Counted from the stretch's first letter, positions 16,101 to 25,645 are shown. The stretch is DNA of 64,000 nt from Iamia sp963728655 (GCA_963728655.1 CAVSLD010000006.1:1488001-1552000), one strand, 5' to 3'. Made by a program: numbers and translations. Notes: generated from the sequence alone by a model not told the origin.

Positions 16101-17915
16101 TCAGCCCGATCGGTCCCGGACCGCCGAGGCGACGGCGTCGTGGAGCTCGCGGTGGACGGCCACGTTGGCCGCCCGGTCGGTGCGGACCCGCACGAGGCGC
16201 ACGCCCCCGGCGGCCAGCGACGCCCGCACGGCCGGGCCGACCTCGGCCGCGGCGGCGGGCTCGACGGTCATCAGCCCGTGGGCTGCGGCCAGCACCCGGA
16301 GGTCCACGCCGTGGGGCGTGCCGTAGAGGTCCTCGAAGGTCGCACCCCCCGGATCGGCGGCCTGGGGCAGGAAGGAGAAGATCCCCCCACCGTCGTTGTC
16401 GACCACCACGACGGTGAGGTCGACGCCCCGCCCGGCCACGCCCACCAGGGCGTTGCTGTCGTGCAGGAACGCCACGTCGCCCACCAGCGCCACCGTGGGG
16501 GCGCCGGAGGCCAGGGCCGCGCCGACCGCGGTGGACACCACGCCGTCGATCCCGTTGGCCCCCCGGTTGGCCAGGACCCGCACCCCGCCCCGGGGCCGGC
16601 CGTACCACTCCAGGTCGCGGACGGGCATGGAGCTCGACACCACGAGCACCGAGCCCTCGTCCAGGGTCGCCAGCACGGTGCGGGCCACACCGGGCTCGGT
16701 GACCTCGTCGCGAGCGCCCAGCACCTCGTCGATGGCGGCCTGGGCGGCGTCCTCGGCGTCGGCCCAGCGGGCGGCCCAGCCCTGCTCGGTGGCGGGGGCG
16801 ACGAGGGCGCCGGCCCCGTCCACCGCGCCCATGTGTGCGACCAGCGCCGACGCCGGGGCCGCCACCCGCACGGCGGCGGTGGCCGAGGGGTCGGTCCAGC
16901 CGTGGGCCCCGACCCGCACCTCGACCGCACCACTGGCGGCGACCCACTCCCCCACCACCCGCGACGCCACCGGCGCGCCCATGTGCAGCACCGCGTCGGG
17001 CCGGAGGGCGGCGGCGGTGGCCCGGTCGCGGAGCACGGCGTCGGCCGACCCGACGACGACCGCCCCCCGACGGCCCTGGCCCCCCAGGGCCCCGCGGAGG
17101 CGGGGGTCGAGCAGGAGCGGCCAGTCCAGGGCGGAGGCGATCCGCAGGGCGGCGGCGGCCGTCGCCGGCGGCGTCTCGCCGGGCTCGGCCCCGGCCACGA
17201 CGATCCCGCGGCGGGCGGGGCGCACCACCGCGTCCAGCAGGGCCCGGTCGGCCGCCGCCGCCACGGGTGCGGCCTCGACCCAGGGACGACCCCCGTCGCG
17301 GCCGGCCGGGAGGGTCCGGACCCGACCGACCAGCGGCTCGCGGAAGGCCAGGTCGAGGTGGACGGGCCCGGGGCGGCCGGCGGCGCCCCCACCGATCGCC
17401 TCGACCAGCGTCCGCGCCGCCCGGGCCCGCCACGAGCCGGCGGCGGCGACATCGGGGACGCCCGGGGCGTGGTGGGCGCGGACGGACCTCCCGTAGAGGT
17501 GCACCTGGTCGATGGTCTGGGGCGCCCCCACGTCGGCCAGCTCGGGCGGGCGGTCGGCGGTGACGGCCAGGAGGGGCACCGAGGAGTGGTGGGCCTCGAC
17601 CACCGCCGGGTGCAGCTCGGCCGCCGCGGTGCCGCTGGTGGTGAGGACCACGGCGGGTCGGCCCGTGGCCAGCCCCAGCCCGAGGGCGGTGAAGGCCCCG
17701 GCCCGCTCGTCGTGGTGGACGTGGACCCGGACCTCGGGGCGGGCGTGGAGGGCGAGGGCCATCGGCGTCGAGCGGCTGCCCGGGCAGACCACCGCGTCGG
17801 TGAGCCCGCCGCGCACCCACTCGTCCACCACCGTCGCGCAGAAGGTGGCGGCCACGTCCGGGGCCGGCGCCCCGACCAGGTCGCCCCCCTCGTCGGGGGT
17901 CGGGTCGACGGCCAC
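16101..17915 (-). CDS. menD: SEPHCHC synthase MenD
   Basis: 604 residues. A thiamin diphosphate enzyme joining 2-oxoglutarate and isochorismate. The N-terminal half has CPGSRSTPMALAL and the ThDP glutamate in TSGTAAAELHPAVVEAHHSS; TADRPPEL and GAPQTIDQ are MenD-specific. The C-terminal ThDP pocket is GDVAFLHDSNAL with VVVDNDGGGIFSFLPQA. GTG at 17915 has TACGCT six bases upstream (leaderless). menH starts divergently 177 bases away, with a palindromic repeat between them. Confidence 0.95.
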   Translation of the reverse strand: MAVDPTPDEGGDLVGAPAPDVAATFCATVVDEWVRGGLTDAVVCPGSRSTPMALALHARPEVRVHVHHDERAGAFTALGLGLATGRPAVVLTTSGTAAAELHPAVVEAHHSSVPLLAVTADRPPELADVGAPQTIDQVHLYGRSVRAHHAPGVPDVAAAGSWRARAARTLVEAIGGGAAGRPGPVHLDLAFREPLVGRVRTLPAGRDGGRPWVEAAPVAAAADRALLDAVVRPARRGIVVAGAEPGETPPATAAAALRIASALDWPLLLDPRLRGALGGQGRRGAVVVGSADAVLRDRATAAALRPDAVLHMGAPVASRVVGEWVAASGAVEVRVGAHGWTDPSATAAVRVAAPASALVAHMGAVDGAGALVAPATEQGWAARWADAEDAAQAAIDEVLGARDEVTEPGVARTVLATLDEGSVLVVSSSMPVRDLEWYGRPRGGVRVLANRGANGIDGVVSTAVGAALASGAPTVALVGDVAFLHDSNALVGVAGRGVDLTVVVVDNDGGGIFSFLPQAADPGGATFEDLYGTPHGVDLRVLAAAHGLMTVEPAAAAEVGPAVRASLAAGGVRLVRVRTDRAANVAVHRELHDAVASAVRDRSG

Positions 17916-17921
17916 GCCCGC

Positions 17922-17927
17922 AGCGTA
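17922..17927 (-). promoter_or_regulatory. -10 box of menD
   Basis: TACGCT on the minus strand, six bases before the GTG at 17915. Confidence 0.5.
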
Positions 17928-17999
17928 GGGACTCGACCCGGCGCGGCCCCGCCCCGCGCCCCGGGGACCGGCGGCGTCACCCCCACGGACGAGGCCCCC

Positions 18000-18055
18000 C
18001 TCGAACCGGTGTCGGATCCCGTCGCCCCCACGACCACGAGCCACACCAGCTCGAG
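18000..18055. repeat. Intergenic palindromic element, copy 1
   Basis: A 56-base imperfect palindrome between the divergent menD and menH starts. Left arm starts CTCGAACCGGTGTCGG, right arm ends CCACACCAGCTCGAG. The reverse complement aligns without gaps to the element at 52663-52720, sharing GACACCGGTTCG and a GGTCGT core. See the copies at 18880 and 52663. Confidence 0.55.
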
Positions 18056-18079
18056 CCGCACGGGGGCCGGCGACCCTCC

Positions 18080-18085
18080 TACGGT
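18080..18085 (+). promoter_or_regulatory. -10 box of menH
   Basis: TACGGT, seven bases before the GTG at 18093. Predicts a leaderless transcript. Confidence 0.5.
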
Positions 18086-18092
18086 GCGCTGC

Positions 18093-18855
18093 GTGACCGC
18101 GCTGCACGCCACCACCGAGGGCCGCGGGCACCGGGTGGTGTTGCTGCACGGGTTCACCCAGACCTCGGCGTCGTGGGCTCCGGTGGTCGAGGCCCTGGCC
18201 CCCGACCACGAGGTGGTGCGGGTCGACCTGCCCGGCCACGGCGGGTCCGGCGGCGCGCGCCTGGACCTGGCTGCCACCGCCGCGGCCGTGGGCGAGGTGG
18301 GCGCCCGCGCGACCTACGTGGGCTACTCCATGGGCGGGCGGGTCGCCCTCCGCCTCGCCCTCGACCGCCCCGACCTCGTCGCCCACCTGGTCCTGGTGGG
18401 CGCCACCGCCGGCATCGACGACCCCGGGGAGCGGGCCGACCGGCGCGCGGCCGACGAGGCCCTGGCCCGGCGCATCGAGGACGGCGGCGTCGAGCCCTTC
18501 CTCGACGGCTGGCTCGCCCAGCCCCTGTTCGCCGGGCTCGAGCCCACCACCGAGGACCTCGCCGGGCGCCGGGCCAACACGGCCGAGGGGCTGGCCTCGT
18601 CGCTCCGCCTGTGCGGGACCGGGACCATGGACCCGCCCTGGTGGGGCGAGCTGCCCGCCCTCGGGGCGCGGCGGGGTGGCGGTCACGGTCGTCGTGGGCG
18701 CCGAGGACGCCAAGTTCCGGGCCCTGGGCCAGCGCCTGGCGGCCGGGATCGGCCCCACCGCCCGGGTGGAGGTGGTGCCCGGTGCCGGCCACGCCTGCCA
18801 CCTGCAGGACCCCGGGGCCGTCGCCGCCCTGGTCCGGGCCGCGGCCGGCACCTGA
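18093..18855 (+). CDS. menH: SHCHC synthase MenH (alpha/beta hydrolase), frameshifted
   Basis: About 253 residues once one extra base near 18664-18678 is removed. VVLLHGFTQTSASW is the oxyanion region, VGYSMGGRVALRLAL the nucleophile elbow, and PGAGHACHLQDP in the second frame holds the catalytic histidine. MenH removes pyruvate from SEPHCHC. The break falls in CGGCGGGGTGGCG: dropping one G rejoins LPALGA to VAVTVVVGAEDAKF. The intact domain ends on both sides suggest a sequencing error. Other alpha/beta hydrolases are possible, but menD is next door. Confidence 0.85.
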
Positions 18856-18879
18856 CGCCCCCGCGGCCCGGCCGCCGCT

Positions 18880-18935
18880 CCCGTACCGGTGGCGCGAGCG
18901 GTCGTCCGGACGACCGCGCCCGACACCGGTACGGG
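18880..18935. repeat. Intergenic palindromic element, copy 2
   Basis: 56 bases starting 25 bases after the menH stop. Outer arms CCCGTACCGGTG / CACCGGTACGGG are perfect 12-mers; inner GCGGTCGTCC / GGACGACCGC is a perfect 20-base palindrome. The right half aligns gap-free with the element at 52663-52720. It may double as the menH terminator. Confidence 0.65.
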
Positions 18936-19143
18936 GGGCGGGGGCGACGGCCCGGCCGGGGGCTGCGGGGCGGGACGACCCCGATCGCACCCGGCACGGG
19001 CTCCGGCGCCCCGCATGCGGGGCCCGGGACGGTTGGGGCCCCGGGCGCCGCACCAGCCGGGGCCGGGCGGCGGCCCAGGGCCACCGGTCGGACGGATCCA
19101 CCTCGCGATCGTCCCGTGGCGTTAGCCTCGTTCTGACCACTTC

Positions 19144-19186
19144 CATCGCCCGTCGGAGCCGAGGCTCTGGCGGGCGATGTCCTTTT
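19144..19186 (+). terminator. Hairpin followed by CCTTTT
   Basis: CATCGCCCG (19144-19152) pairs perfectly with CGGGCGATG (19171-19179); an inner GAGCC/GGCTC pair closes a 4-5 bp inner stem. TCCTTTTCC follows. This is the best Rho-independent-like signal in the window. It stands nearly 300 bases from any gene end, so it may end an unannotated short transcript starting near 19130. Confidence 0.5.
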
Positions 19187-19598
19187 CCGGGCAGCGACTG
19201 CGCCGGAGCGCACTGCTGACCGTCCCACCGGTCCGGGGCGAACCCCTTCCCGGTGGACCCGCCCCGCAGCTCGGCCCGAAGGCCTCCCGGCGGGGCGGAC
19301 GGTGGAAACGTCCTCCACAGCGACCTCCACGGCTCGGTCGGCGGACCCGTCTCCCCGGGCGGACCCGGGGTCGTCGTCTGCGTCCCTCACCGCTTCGTGG
19401 CCTCTGCGGTGAGAGCACTCTGCGCTGCCGGCGCACGGGGGTCAAGGGACTTCGCGAGATCCACAGGGTTCTCCCCGAGGTTTCTCCTCTGTCCCCAGGG
19501 CCGCCGGCCGTTGTCCACCGGTCGGCCACAGGTCCACCCACAGGTCACCGCCCGGGTCCCCGAACGGGGGTTCGACCGGACCCGTCCCCGGGGGGCGA

Positions 19599-20516
19599 TC
19601 AGCCGCCCAGGGCCAGGCCCAGGGCGAGGAGGGCACCGAAGAGGAGCTGGACCCGACCGGTGGCGACCAGCACCGGGATGAGGGCCGGGCCCCGCGCCCC
19701 GCCCAGGACGGCGACCACGGGCTTCTGGGCCACCAGGACGGCCACCAGGGCCAGAGCGCCCAGCGGCCGGCCCCCGAGGCCGCACACCGGCACCACGGCC
19801 ACGAAGGCGCCCAGGAGCAGGGCCACGTAGAGCCATCGGGTGCGCCGGTCGCCCAGGCGCACGGCGAGGGTGCGCTTGCCCGCCTCGGTGTCACCGGGGA
19901 TGTCGCGGAGGTTGTTGGTCACCAGCAGGGCGGTGGCCAGCAGGCCCACCGGCACCGAGGCCCCCAGGGCGAGGCCGTCGAGGGACCCGGTCTGCACGTA
20001 GGCCGACCCGGCGGTGGCCACCACGCCGAAGAAGGTGAACACGAAGACCTCGCCGAACCCGGCGTAGCCGTAGGGACGGGGCCCGCCGGTGTAGAACCAC
20101 CCTGCGGCGATGGCTGCCGCCCCGACCACGAACAGCTCGGGGCCGACCACCACGGCCAGGGCGGCCCCGGCCCCGCCGGCCACGCCGAAGGAGGCGAGGG
20201 CCGCCTTCTTCACCGACGAGGGCCGGGCCAGGCCCTGGCCCACCAGGCGGACGGGCCCGACGCGGCGGTCGGCGTCGTCGGTGCCCCGGATGCCGTCGGA
20301 GTAGTCGTTGGCGAAGTTGGTGCCGACCTGCAGGGCCAGGGCCACGACCAGCGCGGCCAGGGCCCGCCACCAGATGAGGCCGCCGTCGACCTCGCCCACG
20401 GCGGCGGCCGTGCCCACCGCCACCGGCACCACCGCGGCGGGGAGGGTGCGGGGCCGGGCGCCCGCCAGCCAGAGGCGCCACCCGTCGGGCGGGGCCGCGG
20501 CGGAGGCCGCGGTCAC
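19599..20516 (-). CDS. menA: 1,4-dihydroxy-2-naphthoate polyprenyltransferase
   Basis: 305 residues, UbiA superfamily. First aspartate motif NFANDYSDGIRGTDDADR binds the Mg-prenyl diphosphate; the second lies in NNLRDIPGDTEAGKRTLAVRLGDRRT. About eight membrane helices; GPVRLVGQG and GGPRPYGYAGFGEVFVF are MenA-like. It attaches the isoprenoid chain to DHNA in the membrane. Its ATG overlaps the menB stop by four bases, so menB-menA are one operon. Confidence 0.95.
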   Translation of the reverse strand: MTAASAAAPPDGWRLWLAGARPRTLPAAVVPVAVGTAAAVGEVDGGLIWWRALAALVVALALQVGTNFANDYSDGIRGTDDADRRVGPVRLVGQGLARPSSVKKAALASFGVAGGAGAALAVVVGPELFVVGAAAIAAGWFYTGGPRPYGYAGFGEVFVFTFFGVVATAGSAYVQTGSLDGLALGASVPVGLLATALLVTNNLRDIPGDTEAGKRTLAVRLGDRRTRWLYVALLLGAFVAVVPVCGLGGRPLGALALVAVLVAQKPVVAVLGGARGPALIPVLVATGRVQLLFGALLALGLALGG

Positions 20517-21409
20517 GGGCGCTTCGGGAAGCGCTCGAACTCCGGGCGCCGCTTCTCCTTGAAGGCGTCACGGCCCTCCTGGGCCTCCTCGGACCCGTAG
20601 AAGAGCAGGTTGGTGTCGTGGGCCAGCTGCTGGATGCCCCCGAGGCCGTCCTCCTCGGCGTGGAACCCGGCCTTGAGCAGCCGCAGGGCGAACGGCGAGA
20701 GGCGCATCATGTCCTGGCACCACCGCACCGTCTCCTCCTCCAGCTCCTCGAGGGGCACGACCTCGTTGACCAGGCCCCAGTCGAGCGCCTTGCGGGCGTC
20801 GTACTGACGGCACAGGAACCAGATCTCCTTGGCCCGCTTCTGGCCGATCTGGCGGGCCAGCAGCGAGGCCCCGTAGCCGCCGTCGAAGGAGCCGACCTTG
20901 GGGCCGGTCTGGCCGAAGGTGGCGTTGTCGGCCGCGATGGTGAGGTCGCAGAGGACGTGGAGGACGTGGCCCCCGCCGACGGCGTAGCCGGCCACCATGG
21001 CCACGACCGGCTTGGGCAGGCGCCGGATCTGGACGTGCAGGTCGGTGATCAGGAAGCGGCCCACGCCCCGCTGCCCCACGGCGTCGTCGCCCACGTAGCC
21101 CGAGTCGCCCCGGGCCCGCTGGTCGCCGCCGCTGCAGAAGGCCAGGGGACCCTCGCCGGTGAGGACGACGACCCCCACGTCGGGGTCCTCCCGCGCCCAG
21201 GTGAAGGCGACCGTCATCTCCTCCACGGTGTGGGGCCGGAAGGCGTTGCGGACCTCGGGGCGGTCGATGGTGATCTTGGCGATGCGGCCGCCACCGTCCC
21301 CGTCGGGGAAGGCGGCCGCCGTCTCGTAGCGGATGTCGGTGAAGTCGCCGCGCCCCTCCCAGTCCAGGGCGGGGGTCACGGTGCGGTCGGCGTCAGCGGG
21401 GTCGGCCAT
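20513..21409 (-). CDS. menB: 1,4-dihydroxy-2-naphthoyl-CoA synthase
   Basis: 298 residues, crotonase fold. TIDRPEVRNAFRP, then FCSGGDQRARGDSGY and AGYAVGGGHVLHVLCDLTIAADNATFGQTGPKVGSFDGGYGA contain the oxyanion hole and the MenB-type Asp/Tyr residues; EIWFLCRQYDA is a further MenB signature. It cyclises o-succinylbenzoyl-CoA. ATG at 21409; a GAGACT sequence seven bases upstream may be the -10. It is coupled to menA by an ATGA overlap. menC and menE are not in the window. Confidence 0.96.
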   Translation of the reverse strand: MADPADADRTVTPALDWEGRGDFTDIRYETAAAFPDGDGGGRIAKITIDRPEVRNAFRPHTVEEMTVAFTWAREDPDVGVVVLTGEGPLAFCSGGDQRARGDSGYVGDDAVGQRGVGRFLITDLHVQIRRLPKPVVAMVAGYAVGGGHVLHVLCDLTIAADNATFGQTGPKVGSFDGGYGASLLARQIGQKRAKEIWFLCRQYDARKALDWGLVNEVVPLEELEEETVRWCQDMMRLSPFALRLLKAGFHAEEDGLGGIQQLAHDTNLLFYGSEEAQEGRDAFKEKRRPEFERFPKRP

Positions 21410-21468
21410 GGGGCCGAGTCTCGCCCAGGGCCGCCCGCCATCGCACGTCCGGGCCGGGGCCCGGACGG

Positions 21469-23093
21469 TCAGCCCCGACCGGAGCTGATGATGCGGCGCA
21501 GGACCCGCCGCCCGGCGTCGGAGTCCTCGCCGGCGTCGTCGGCCGAGGCCGCGGCGGCCACGGCGCGGGCCGCGGCCGGGCTGAGGGCGTCGAGCTGGAG
21601 AGCCAGCACCTCCTCGTCGGAGGAGGCGGGCCACGGGGCCCGGTCGTCCTCGGCCAGGTCGGCCTCGTCGGCACCGGCCCCCTCGGCCACGACCTCGTCG
21701 GGCGTCGGGATCGGGGCCTCGTCGACCAGGGCCTCGGGCGCGTGGGCCTCGGCGGCCGGGAGGGCCTCGGGGGCGCCCACCGGCAGCGGCTCGGGGAGCA
21801 CGCCGTCCTCGGACGAGCCGAGGTAGCGGTGGCCCTCGCTGGACCCACCCAGGTCGGCGTCGAGGTCGACCTGGAGGCTGCCGCCCGAGGCGCCGTCGAG
21901 GTCGGGCAGGGCCGTGTCGGCCGCGCCCAGGTCGGCCCGGGCCTCCTCTGCCGCCGGCCCGAGGTCGGCGTCGAGGTCGTCGAGGTCGCCGACGGCGGTC
22001 GGCTCCGGCTCGGGGGTGGTGAGGCCGGGGGCTACGACCTCGAGGGCCTGCGGGACGGGCTCGGGCGCGACGCCCGGGGCCGGCTCCGGTGTCTCGAGGA
22101 GCGGCTCGGGCGCGAGCTCGGCCGACGGCACCGGGGCGTCGAGGAGCGACTCGGGCCCGTCGTCGAGGGCCGGCTCGGGGGCGTCGCGGAGGGGCTCGAC
22201 CGGCGCCGGCTCGGGGCGGGACAGCGAGCGCAGCGTCGGGCGGGGCTCGCCCGCCAGGGGCTCGGACGCCAGGGGCTCGGCCCGGGCGTCGGAGGGCTCG
22301 AGGGGGGGCTCGACCAGCTCGACGGGCTCGAAGGCCTCGGGTGCGTCGGTCGAGGTCTCGTCGGCCGCATCCATGACGACCTCGTCGGCCGCGCCTCGTC
22401 GAGGGCCTCGACAGGGTCGAGGTCGGCCCCGAGGGGCTCGGGGTCCTCGTCGAGGAGGTCGGCGTCGACGGTGGTGGGCTCGTCGCCCCGCGCGCCGGAC
22501 GGCTCGGGGGCGTCCTGCGCCTCGACGGCCGGCTCCGGCACCCGCTCGGGCTCCGGCTCGGGCCCGACCTCGACGGCGCCCAGGTCGACCAGGTCCTTGA
22601 TGCGGGCGGCGGCGCCGACCTCGTCGAGGGCGAGGGCCTCGGCCACCGCGGCGGCGGTGCTGCCCCCGGCGACGAGGGTCACCAGGCGCCACTGGTCACG
22701 GTCGAGGCGCACCTCGTCGTCGGCCAGGTCGGTGGACAGGGCGAGGGCGACGGCGGGCGAGGGCACCACGGCCTCGATGGGCCGCCACGCCTCGATGCGG
22801 GCCTCGGCCTCGGCGAGGACCTCCACGGCGTCGGCCGGCACCGCACCGTCGGGTGCCGCCACCTCCGCCTCGAAGGCGAAGCTGCCCTCGGCGAACCGCA
22901 GGAGGGCGAACAGGGCGTCGACCGAGCCGGCCTCCCCCGCGGGCTCCCCGCCCACCAGGAAGCCGTCGGCGAACCACAGGCGGCCCCTGCCGCGGTCGCC
23001 GTCGATGACGAGCTCGCCGGTCTTGGATGTCGTCGCCAGCAGCCGAACCAGATCGGCCAGGGCGAACGTGTCGAGGGTGCCCTGAAGGGCCAC
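21469..23093 (-). CDS. DUF4388 domain protein with acidic proline tail, frameshifted
   Basis: About 541 residues after restoring one base near 22393-22400. Residues 1-100 form a DUF4388 (PATAN-like) domain: MALQGTLDTFALADLVRLL, TGELVIDG, GRLWFADGFLVGGEPAGE. Residues of about 115-185 look like a small winged-helix module (DRDQWRLVTLVAGGSTAAAVAEALALD). The rest is a long Pro/Glu/Ala low-complexity tail ending in RRVLRRIISSGRG. DUF4388 proteins act in gliding or signalling in other phyla; the role here is unknown. Removing the gap rejoins EALDEA to ADEVVMDAADE. Confidence 0.75.
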
Positions 23094-23225
23094 GGCCCAC
23101 CTCCATGCTCGAGGGACCCGTCACCATCGGCACCGATGCCCGGCCTGTGAGGATCGGGGCCCGCCACCCGGCAGACGGGTGGATGGGGACCGTGTCGCGG
23201 CCCCGGCCCGTCGGGGCGGGGGCCG

Positions 23226-24050
23226 TCAGCCGTGGGCGCTGAGGGTGGCCACCACCGCGGCCGACATCACCTCGACGGGCGGGTCCTCGCCCGTCCATCG
23301 GCGGAAGGCGTGGGCGGCCTGGTGCACCAGCATCCCGATGCCGGTGACCGGCACCGCCCCCCGGGCCCGGGCCGCGGCCAGCAGCGGGGTCTCGAGCGGG
23401 TCGTACACCAGGTCGGCCACCACCTGGCCGGCACCCAGCCGCAGGGAGTCGACGGGCAGGCGGTCGTCGTCGCCCATGCCCAGGGGGGTGGCGTTGACCA
23501 CCAGGTCGGCCCCGTCGACCGCTTCGGGCCCGACCACCGCCCCTCGGGACCCGGCCAGGGCGGCGGCCGCCTCGGCCCGGTCGGCGCTGCGGTTCACCAC
23601 GCCCACCTCGCGGGCCCCGGCACCGGCGAGGGCGGCCACCACGGCGCGGGCCGCCCCGCCCGCGCCCAGCACGACGGTGCGGGCGCCGTCGGGCTCCCAG
23701 GCGTGGTCGATGCGGAGGGAGTCGAGGAACCCGGCCCCGTCGGTGCTGTCGCCCTCGATCCGCGTGCCCCGCCAGGCCAGGCAGTTCACCGCGCCGAGGC
23801 GCTCGGCGGCGGGCGTGAGCACGTCGACCGCCGCCGCCGCGGCCTGCTTGTGGGGCATGGTGACCGACATGCCCGCCAGGTGGAGGCTCCGCATGGCGGC
23901 CACCGCCCGGGCCGCGCCCCCGGTGGGCACCGACACCGCGAAGTAGGCCCAGTCGAGGTCGAGGGCGGCGAAGGCGGCGTTGTGGATCACCGGCGAGAGG
24001 GAGTGCTCCACGGGGTGGCCGACCACCCAGCAGACGCGGGGGTGGCTCAT
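23226..24050 (-). CDS. aroE: Shikimate dehydrogenase
   Basis: 274 residues. Substrate-binding motifs VGHPVEHSLSPVIHNAAF and SVTMPHK (catalytic lysine), NADP-binding VVLGAGGAARAVVAAL, and GDSTDGAGF. It reduces 3-dehydroshikimate to shikimate for aromatic amino acids and chorismate, and so feeds menF. It is the last gene of the alaS-ruvX-mltG-aroE block, 25 bases after mltG. The 132 bases downstream to the DUF4388 gene show nothing certain. Confidence 0.95.
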   Translation of the reverse strand: MSHPRVCWVVGHPVEHSLSPVIHNAAFAALDLDWAYFAVSVPTGGAARAVAAMRSLHLAGMSVTMPHKQAAAAAVDVLTPAAERLGAVNCLAWRGTRIEGDSTDGAGFLDSLRIDHAWEPDGARTVVLGAGGAARAVVAALAGAGAREVGVVNRSADRAEAAAALAGSRGAVVGPEAVDGADLVVNATPLGMGDDDRLPVDSLRLGAGQVVADLVYDPLETPLLAAARARGAVPVTGIGMLVHQAAHAFRRWTGEDPPVEVMSAAVVATLSAHG

Positions 24051-24075
24051 CGCGCCGCGCGCCCGCGGGGCGCCG

Positions 24076-25171
24076 TCAGCCGCACCCCAGCCCCTTGGCC
24101 TCGCACTCGTCCTTCTTGGCCAGGAACTCGTCGTAGTCGGCGGTGAAGAAGTGCTGGCCCTCGGCCTCGAGCACGTAGTACAGCTCCGGGCCCGTCGCCG
24201 GGTTCAGGGCGGCGTCGAGGGAGGCCCGGCTGGGCGCCGCGATCGGGGTCGGCGGCAGGCCCGCGTTGATGCGGGTGTTGTACGGCGACGGGCTCTCGAA
24301 GTCGATCTCGGTGCCGTTCTTCTCGGCCTCGAAGGCGCTGGTCGCGTCGATGCCGAGGGGGATGCCCTCGAGCAGCCGGTTGTAGATGACCCGCGCGATG
24401 CGGGGCGACTCCTGCGGGGTTGCCCGACTCCCGCTCGATCAGCGAGGCCACGGTGATGATCTGGTAGGCGTCGAGCGACGGGAGCCGATCGCCGGTGAGG
24501 CCCAGGTCGATGCCGGCCTCGGTGGCCTGCTGGTCCATCTCGTCGACCATCCGCCGCACCATGGTCGACGCCGTGTCCTGGGGTCCGACCTCGTAGGTGC
24601 TGGGGAAGAGCATGCCCTCCATCGACGGCTGGTCGCCGGGCTGGAAGCGCGAGCGGTTGGCCGGGTCGGCCAGGGCCAGCAGCACGTCCTCGGAGGTGAA
24701 GCGGGGCACGTCGTCGGGGATCCGGGCCGCGATCTGGTCGATGGTGAAGCCCTCGGGGATCGTGAGGTCGGTGGTGGCCACCACCAGGGGGTCGCCCCGC
24801 AGGACCGTCTCGACCTCCTCGAAGGACGAGTTGCGACGGAACCGGTAGGTGCCGGCCTGCAGGTCGATGTCCTTGCCGCGGATCCAGAAGCGGAAGATGG
24901 TGGCGTTGGCCACCACGTCGGCGTCGCCCAGGATCGAGCCCAGGTCGGTCAGGCGGGCCCCGTTGGGGACGACCACGTCGACCGGCTCGCCCTGCGGCCC
25001 GGGCGGGTCGACCTGGCGCTGGTACCAGCTGCGGCCCCCCAGGACGAGGCCGCCGAAGAGGACGAGCACGAGGGCGAGCACGACCGCCACCTTGGGGAGG
25101 CCGTTGCGCTCACGGGGCATGTCGACGATCTCGTCGATGGGCTCGGGGGCTCGGGGCACGCTGGGTGTCAC
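24076..25171 (-). CDS. mltG: Endolytic murein transglycosylase MltG, frameshifted
   Basis: About 364 residues after removing one base near 24411-24421. A short cytoplasmic N-terminus is followed by one membrane helix (VAVVLALVLVLFGGLVLGG) and the YceG fold: TIPEGFTIDQIAARI, MEGMLFPSTYEV, and SLIERESGNP with the catalytic glutamate. After the break the other frame reads QESPRIARVIYNRLLEGIPL and ends DEFLAKKDECEAKGLGCG. It trims nascent glycan strands at the membrane. Its GTG overlaps the ruvX stop (GTGA). Confidence 0.9.
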
Positions 25172-25623
25172 TCCTCGGGGGGACCGGCGGGGTCGGCGAC
25201 CAGGGTCATGGGGGCACCACCGTCGAGCCACGTCTGGAGCAGCACGGCAGCAGCGGCCCGGTCGACCACCTTACGGCGCGCCCGGCTGTCGAGGCCCTGC
25301 GCGGCGAGCAGCCGATGGGCCGTGACCGTGGTCAGGCGCTCGTCGTGGAGGACCACCGGCACGTCGAGCACGGCGGCCAGCGCCGAGGCCCGGGCCTCGG
25401 CGTCGCGGGCGGCCGGGCCCTTGGACCCATCGAGGGACAGGGGCAGGCCCACGACGACCACCTCGACCTCCTCCTCGGCCACGATGGCGGCCAGCCGCCG
25501 GTGGACCTGGGCGTGGTCGCGGCTGGCCGGGATCACGTCGTAGGGGCTGGCCAGGCGGCCGCCGGCATCGCAGGTGGCCAGGCCGATGCGGGTGCTGCCC
25601 AGGTCGACCCCGAGGGCCCTCAC
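25168..25623 (-). CDS. ruvX: Pre-16S rRNA nuclease / YqgF family (RuvX)
   Basis: 151 residues. RNase H-like fold with ALGVDLGSTRIGLATCD (first acidic residue), VVVGLPLSLDGSKGP and LHDERLTTV (second acidic pair), and DRAAAAVLLQTWLD. YqgF proteins process the 5' end of 16S rRNA; a Holliday-junction resolvase role has also been proposed. GTG at 25623, 22 bases after the alaS stop. The gene order alaS-ruvX-mltG-aroE is widely conserved in actinobacteria. Confidence 0.93.
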   Translation of the reverse strand: MRALGVDLGSTRIGLATCDAGGRLASPYDVIPASRDHAQVHRRLAAIVAEEEVEVVVVGLPLSLDGSKGPAARDAEARASALAAVLDVPVVLHDERLTTVTAHRLLAAQGLDSRARRKVVDRAAAAVLLQTWLDGGAPMTLVADPAGPPEE

Positions 25624-25645
25624 CGCACCGCCGCGGCGGCGCTGG

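Larger units (their letters stand above)
18856..19598. other. 743-base stretch without a gene between menH and menA
   Basis: No reading frame here has a convincing protein. It holds a 56-base palindrome (18880-18935), a possible TTAGCCT box (19121-19127), a hairpin with a CCTTTT tail (19144-19186), and in 19311-19545 several partial matches to the DnaA box TTATCCACA: ATCCACAGG at 19459, TTGTCCACC at 19511, GGCCACAGG at 19524, and CCTCCACAG near 19312. It is also slightly less GC-rich around 19440-19500. It could be a regulatory leader, a small RNA, or a DnaA-binding locus; none is proven. Confidence 0.5.

Noticed and set aside
16140..19136. 998-codon plus-strand frame over menD and menH
   Set aside because: Only its end is the real menH; the rest is shadow sequence of menD.
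19300..19560. Chromosomal origin of replication
   Set aside because: No dnaA, dnaN, gyrB or rnpA nearby and the DnaA-box matches are imperfect; kept only as a low-rank finding.
24411..24421. Programmed frameshifting in mltG, alaS and rsh
   Set aside because: No slippery heptamer or downstream pseudoknot seen, and the same kind of one-base break occurs in many unrelated genes.
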